Positions 4,797-6,754 of a DNA stretch of 6,754 bases are shown piece by piece. Position 1 is the stretch's first letter; every line of letters starts with the position of its first letter. This stretch comes from Rickettsiales bacterium. Its GTDB lineage: Bacteria; Pseudomonadota; Alphaproteobacteria; Rs-D84. Below the pieces are notes generated by a model. The model saw nothing but the letters and a program-made list of their open reading frames with translations, searched no databases and had not been told where the DNA came from. The position numbers and the translations under genes were made by a program. The stretch is from NCBI GenBank assembly GCA_031267375.1, contig JAIRZE010000038.1, positions 1 through 6,754 on the forward strand, given 5' to 3'.

Positions 4797-4806
4797 AGTA
4801 TTTATT

Positions 4807-4880
4807 ATTATATTGTTATATCACGATATAATAATATAATGTTCTATTGTATTAACATAGTAATACAATAATACAATAAT
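4807..4880. repeat. A+T palindromes and 8-bp tandem repeat
   Basis: A 15-bp inverted repeat with one mismatch (4807-4821 with 4826-4840, spacer CACG) is followed by ATTGTATTA/TAATACAAT (4846-4854 with 4861-4869) and by the 8-bp direct repeat TAATACAA TAATACAA at 4861-4876. Nearly all bases are A or T, so duplex melting should be easy. No gene is present. Confidence 0.85.
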
Positions 4881-4927
4881 CGTGTTCTTAATATATTTAT
4901 CCGATGCTTCTTTCGTATTATTTTTCA

Positions 4928-5155
4928 CTCTGTTAAACAAGTTTTCACTTTTTAATCCGCTCTTAAACACGGAGCGTCATTGCGAGCCGCGCAAACGGCG
5001 CGGCAATCCAGTATAATAAAGCAGCGCCTGCATTCGCAGGCGCAATTATTTTAATCTGGATTGCTTCGTTGGCGCTGCACGCTGCACGTTTATGCGCCGC
5101 CTCGCAATGACGCTTTGAGTTTTATCGCAAACAAGTGAAAAGTTGTTTAACAGAG
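4928..5155. repeat. 228-bp composite element with 23-bp inverted arms
   Basis: Arms 4928-4950 and 5133-5155 are reverse complements with a single G/C mismatch, both starting from the outer word CTCTGTTAAAC. They enclose the cloverleaf-like repeat at 4963-5114. No obvious target duplication flanks the arms. It resembles a MITE-like or nested intergenic palindrome and contains no gene. Confidence 0.85.
4963..5114. repeat. Cloverleaf-like palindromic repeat, copy 1
   Basis: The outer stem AGCGTCATTGCGAG (4973-4986) pairs with 5101-5114. Inside lie a GCCGCGC/GCGCGGC hairpin (loop AAACG), a GCAATCCAG/CTGGATTGC stem (5003-5011 with 5056-5064) capped by GCGCCTGC-ATTC-GCAGGCGC (5024-5043), and a GGCGC/GCGCC arm. 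The first 81 bases match copy 2 at 6624-6704 with four differences. It looks like a dispersed REP-type intergenic element. Confidence 0.92.
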
Positions 5156-5158
5156 GGT

Positions 5159-5192
5159 TATAAAAAAAGTGTCCAATATATTGGACACTTTT
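5159..5192. repeat. 34-bp palindromic terminator-like repeat, copy 1
   Basis: AAAAGTGTCCAATA and its exact complement TATTGGACACTTTT form a gapless 28-nt palindrome (5165-5192) preceded by an extra TATAAA. The A and T tails give a bidirectional terminator shape. An identical 34-mer lies at 6524-6557, on the other side of the kinase gene. Confidence 0.9.
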
Positions 5193-5196
5193 GTAT

Positions 5197-5271
5197 CTGG
5201 ATTGCTTCAAAGTTATTTCCTGACGCTTCGCGTCAGATAAATACTTTTTGCAATGGACGCACCGTGTTTAA
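5197..5271. repeat. Partial relic of the cloverleaf repeat, inverted
   Basis: CTGGATTGCTTC (5197-5208) repeats the right inner arm of copy 1. A CTGACGC-TTC-GCGTCAG hairpin follows at 5220-5236. The segment at 5250-5271 is the reverse complement of the left end of copy 1 (4963-4983), with one substitution and one insertion. It looks like a second, shortened right half. Confidence 0.6.
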
Positions 5272-5329
5272 TTTCAAAATAACGATAACTAAAATATTCT
5301 AGCGGGGGCATAAAAAATAGTTCCACACG

Positions 5330-5363
5330 AAAAACAAAACCCGCAAGATTTATAGCCTTGCGG
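5330..5363 (-). terminator. Terminator of the kinase gene
   Basis: On the minus strand, CCGCAAG (5363-5357) pairs with CTTGCGG (5347-5341) across a 9-nt loop, followed by GTTTTGTTTTT. It lies about 60 nt after the kinase stop. Confidence 0.75.
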
Positions 5364-5386
5364 ATGATTTATTTTTATTTGCCGAA

Positions 5387-5406
5387 TTCTATGTCTAGAA
5401 TATGTC
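5387..5406 (+). repeat. 20-bp repeat flanking the kinase gene, downstream copy
   Basis: TTCTATGTCTAGAATATGTC matches 6371-6390 at 17 of 20 positions, differing only in the central TAG/CGT. Read on the minus strand it contains two GACATA words 11 bp apart. The two copies lie just outside the two ends of the kinase gene, in the same orientation. Confidence 0.7.
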
Positions 5407-5422
5407 GGAAAATTTCAATTTG

Positions 5423-6280
5423 TTATGCAAAAAACATTATTTTTTTACAACGTTTTTTCACAACTTCTTGTTGGATAGATGCCAGCTCTGGATCATATAA
5501 TTCAGGCATAGAATTGATAATTGATCTAAACATATAATTTTTTACATCTTCTATATTGATTTTTATTCCAGAAACTTTTTCATACGCAATCAATAAATCC
5601 GTCAAAAATTTTGGATATTCTGGATTGTATAAAAATGCGAATTCTCTTGTTCTGTCGCCCAGATCCGAATTTCCAAAGTCAAAAACCCCAGAAAGCCTAT
5701 ATTCATTATTAACCACAGAATTTTTGCCCTCAAAATCTTTATGTAAAAATACGATATCCGGAACAAATTTTTCACAGACAATTCTGTATTTGTTATATAT
5801 TTTATCCATAACATCTTGTGGAATGTGGCGCAATAACAACGGGTATATTTCCTCTTTTTCGCGGAATTTCGGTTTTGCTGGGTATGGTTTTGGTTTTAAA
5901 TATTTGAATTCATCCAAAGGAATGCGATGCAGATCATACAAAAAGTTCGCACAATCATTTGCAAAATTGTCTTGTTGCGCTTTTTTCAAATTTTCGTATT
6001 CTTGCAAACTCCAATGTTTCCCAGCAATAGGGCGATGAACAGAATAGTCTAACCCATTATCATTTATAATTGTGATTTCAGGGATTTCTATTTTTACAAA
6101 TTTTTTAACGATTGATAATATTTGAGATTCCCTTTCATACCATTCAATACTGTATTTTGGAAATCTAAATATTTCATTATCTACACTGAACGCATATGAA
6201 GTCCATCCTTCGCCTATAAATGATACAACCGAATTTGGAAATTTATTTTTTAAATAGTCTTTAATAGAGTCTTTTTTCAT
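5423..6280 (-). CDS. Aminoglycoside phosphotransferase (APH)-family kinase
   Basis: A 285-aa protein with the APH fold in order: a nucleotide loop IGEGWTSYAF (22-31), FRFPK (38-42) carrying the likely ATP-contacting lysine, E51 in the following helix, HRPIAGKHW (82-90) in the hinge region, the catalytic loop HKDFEGKN (180-187; D182 base, N187 metal ligand), and GVFDFGNSDLGD (198-209; D201 metal ligand). All key residues are present, so it is probably active. The order and FPK element recall APH(2'')-type aminoglycoside kinases. Related kinases phosphorylate other small molecules, so resistance is unproven. The gene is A+T-rich: bases 5581-5640 are about 30% G+C, against about 55% at 541-600 in the aldolase. 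That, plus flanking repeats, suggests acquisition by transfer. The start has no Shine-Dalgarno site, but its promoter lies directly before it. Confidence 0.85.
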   Translation of the reverse strand: MKKDSIKDYLKNKFPNSVVSFIGEGWTSYAFSVDNEIFRFPKYSIEWYERESQILSIVKKFVKIEIPEITIINDNGLDYSVHRPIAGKHWSLQEYENLKKAQQDNFANDCANFLYDLHRIPLDEFKYLKPKPYPAKPKFREKEEIYPLLLRHIPQDVMDKIYNKYRIVCEKFVPDIVFLHKDFEGKNSVVNNEYRLSGVFDFGNSDLGDRTREFAFLYNPEYPKFLTDLLIAYEKVSGIKINIEDVKNYMFRSIINSMPELYDPELASIQQEVVKKRCKKIMFFA

Positions 6281-6286
6281 ATCGTG

Positions 6287-6315
6287 ATTGTATAAAACAC
6301 ACCAATAAAAATCAA
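6287..6315 (-). promoter_or_regulatory. Promoter of the kinase gene, possibly leaderless
   Basis: On the minus strand, TTGATT (6315-6310) and TACAAT (6292-6287) are spaced by 17 nt. Only six bases separate the -10 from the ATG, so transcription would begin at or next to the start codon. TATACA (6294-6289) is an alternative -10 with a 15-nt spacer. Confidence 0.6.
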
Positions 6316-6370
6316 CGTTTTTTAATAATCATACACAGAATTGTTCCGTATGTCTGTATCATATCTAAGG

Positions 6371-6390
6371 TTCTATGTCCGTAATATGTC
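6371..6390 (+). repeat. 20-bp repeat flanking the kinase gene, upstream copy
   Basis: TTCTATGTCCGTAATATGTC is the partner of 5387-5406 (17 of 20 identical). A third ATGTC word lies at about 6350. It sits 56 bp upstream of the kinase -35. Confidence 0.7.
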
Positions 6391-6523
6391 TTTTTACTTT
6401 GCCCTATGATGGCTTTTCCTGTCCCATAATACAAATTAAGCCGCTTTGGGTAGTCGCGCCGACACCTGCCATAACATCCTATCTCGCCCCGTCTTGTCCC
6501 TTTGCATACCCAAATGATGGAAC

Positions 6524-6558
6524 TATAAAAAAAGTGTCCAATATATTGGACACTTTTT
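6524..6558. repeat. 34-bp palindromic terminator-like repeat, copy 2
   Basis: The 34 bases at 6524-6557 are identical to 5159-5192, and one more T makes the gapless palindrome 30 nt (6529-6558). Together with copy 1 it brackets the kinase gene as a direct repeat. Confidence 0.9.
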
Positions 6559-6623
6559 AATTAATAGATCACATTAAGATCACCTTGATAAATTGCTATG
6601 TTAAGCGATTTAGCGTTTGGATA

Positions 6624-6754
6624 TTAAACTCGGATCGTCATTGCGAGCCGCGCAAGCGGCGCGGCAATCCAGTATAATAAGGCAGCGCCTGCATTCGCAG
6701 GCGCTACTTTTTACAATCTGGATTGCGTCAACGGCGCTGCACGCTGCGTGTTTA
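6624..6754. repeat. Cloverleaf-like palindromic repeat, copy 2 (cut by window end)
   Basis: It aligns with copy 1 at a constant offset of 1661 over 81 bases with four differences, and more loosely beyond (ATCTGGATTGC, then GGCGCTGCACGCTGC). The closing outer-stem half (CTCGCAATGACG) would lie just past the window end. The differing bases sit mainly in loops or outside the stems. Confidence 0.92.

Larger units (their letters stand above)
6312..6560 (-). pseudogene. Possible remnant of a coding sequence upstream of the kinase
   Basis: A minus-strand frame is open for 82 codons between TAA (6563-6561) and TGA (6314-6312). It has no usable ATG near its beginning. Its inner part is rich in charged and glycine residues (GEIGCYGRCRRDYPKRLN, then YYGTGKAIIGQSKKTYYGHR). 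Its first codons run through the 34-bp palindrome and its stop overlaps the kinase -35. It may be a decayed gene end carried with the cassette, or chance. I do not recognise a family. Confidence 0.2.

Noticed and set aside
4772..4880. DnaA boxes or a dif site in the A+T cluster
   Set aside because: The nearest DnaA-like word (TTATACAAT) matches only 7 of 9 positions, and no XerC/XerD-type 28-mer is recognisable.
4772..5271. CRISPR array
   Set aside because: Repeats are palindromic and irregular; there are no evenly spaced direct repeats with unique spacers and no cas gene.
5556..6038. 160-codon plus-strand frame opposite the kinase
   Set aside because: It is antisense to the kinase gene, which has all catalytic motifs in order.
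6375..6560. 61-codon plus-strand frame MSVICLF...
   Set aside because: It has no ribosome site, runs through the palindromic repeat, and is antisense to an equally weak frame.

Overview
The window looks like a piece of a bacterial chromosome, possibly a draft or metagenome contig, because it begins beside a 17-base homopolymer inside a broken gene. The ribosomal protein bL33 gene, a tRNA-Leu with encoded CCA, sigma70-like promoters, Shine-Dalgarno sites, rho-independent terminators and a predicted lipoprotein show a Gram-negative-type bacterium. A VirB2/TrbC-like pilin, a class II aldolase, RHH-type antitoxin logic and many short palindromic intergenic repeats would fit an uncultured, host-associated alphaproteobacterium. 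That lineage call is inference and was not tested by any search.

Left part (1-2787). A minus-strand pair encodes class II fructose-bisphosphate aldolase followed by the N-terminus of a secreted glycine-tract protein whose frame depends on a 17-G run. Divergent from it, overlapping promoters serve a small lipoprotein that ends in a strong terminator. Next come a two-helix VirB2-like pilin with its own extended -10 promoter, a 125-bp inverted repeat with perfect 37-bp arms built from a 7-bp unit, and a membrane-anchored SAM methyltransferase resembling the FAM173/ATPSc-KMT group.

Middle part (2788-3634). About 440 bp without a convincing gene holds a series of strong hairpins and two terminators facing each other. 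Then follow rpmG (bL33, 59 aa, minus strand) with a good sigma70 promoter, a divergent tRNA-Leu(UAG), and a small palindrome starting in the tRNA CCA end.

Possible toxin-antitoxin part (3653-4611). A 74-aa ribbon-helix-helix (CopG/BrnA-like) protein and a 208-aa protein of unknown family form a translationally coupled minus-strand pair (TAA directly followed by ATG). The promoter carries an inverted repeat exactly between -35 and -10, as expected for an autoregulated antitoxin operon. The 208-aa partner is much larger than usual toxins and is the best candidate here for something undescribed.

Right part (4612-6754). A repeat-rich 800-bp intergenic stretch contains GT-rich sequence, A+T palindromes, a nested cloverleaf-like repeat inside 23-bp arms, and a 34-bp palindromic terminator-like repeat. 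It leads to an A+T-rich aminoglycoside phosphotransferase-like kinase gene on the minus strand, with a possibly leaderless promoter. The kinase is bracketed by second copies of the same repeats in mirror order (cloverleaf, palindrome, 20-bp repeat, gene, 20-bp repeat, palindrome, cloverleaf). This suggests an acquired cassette landed in, or is framed by, repeat islands.
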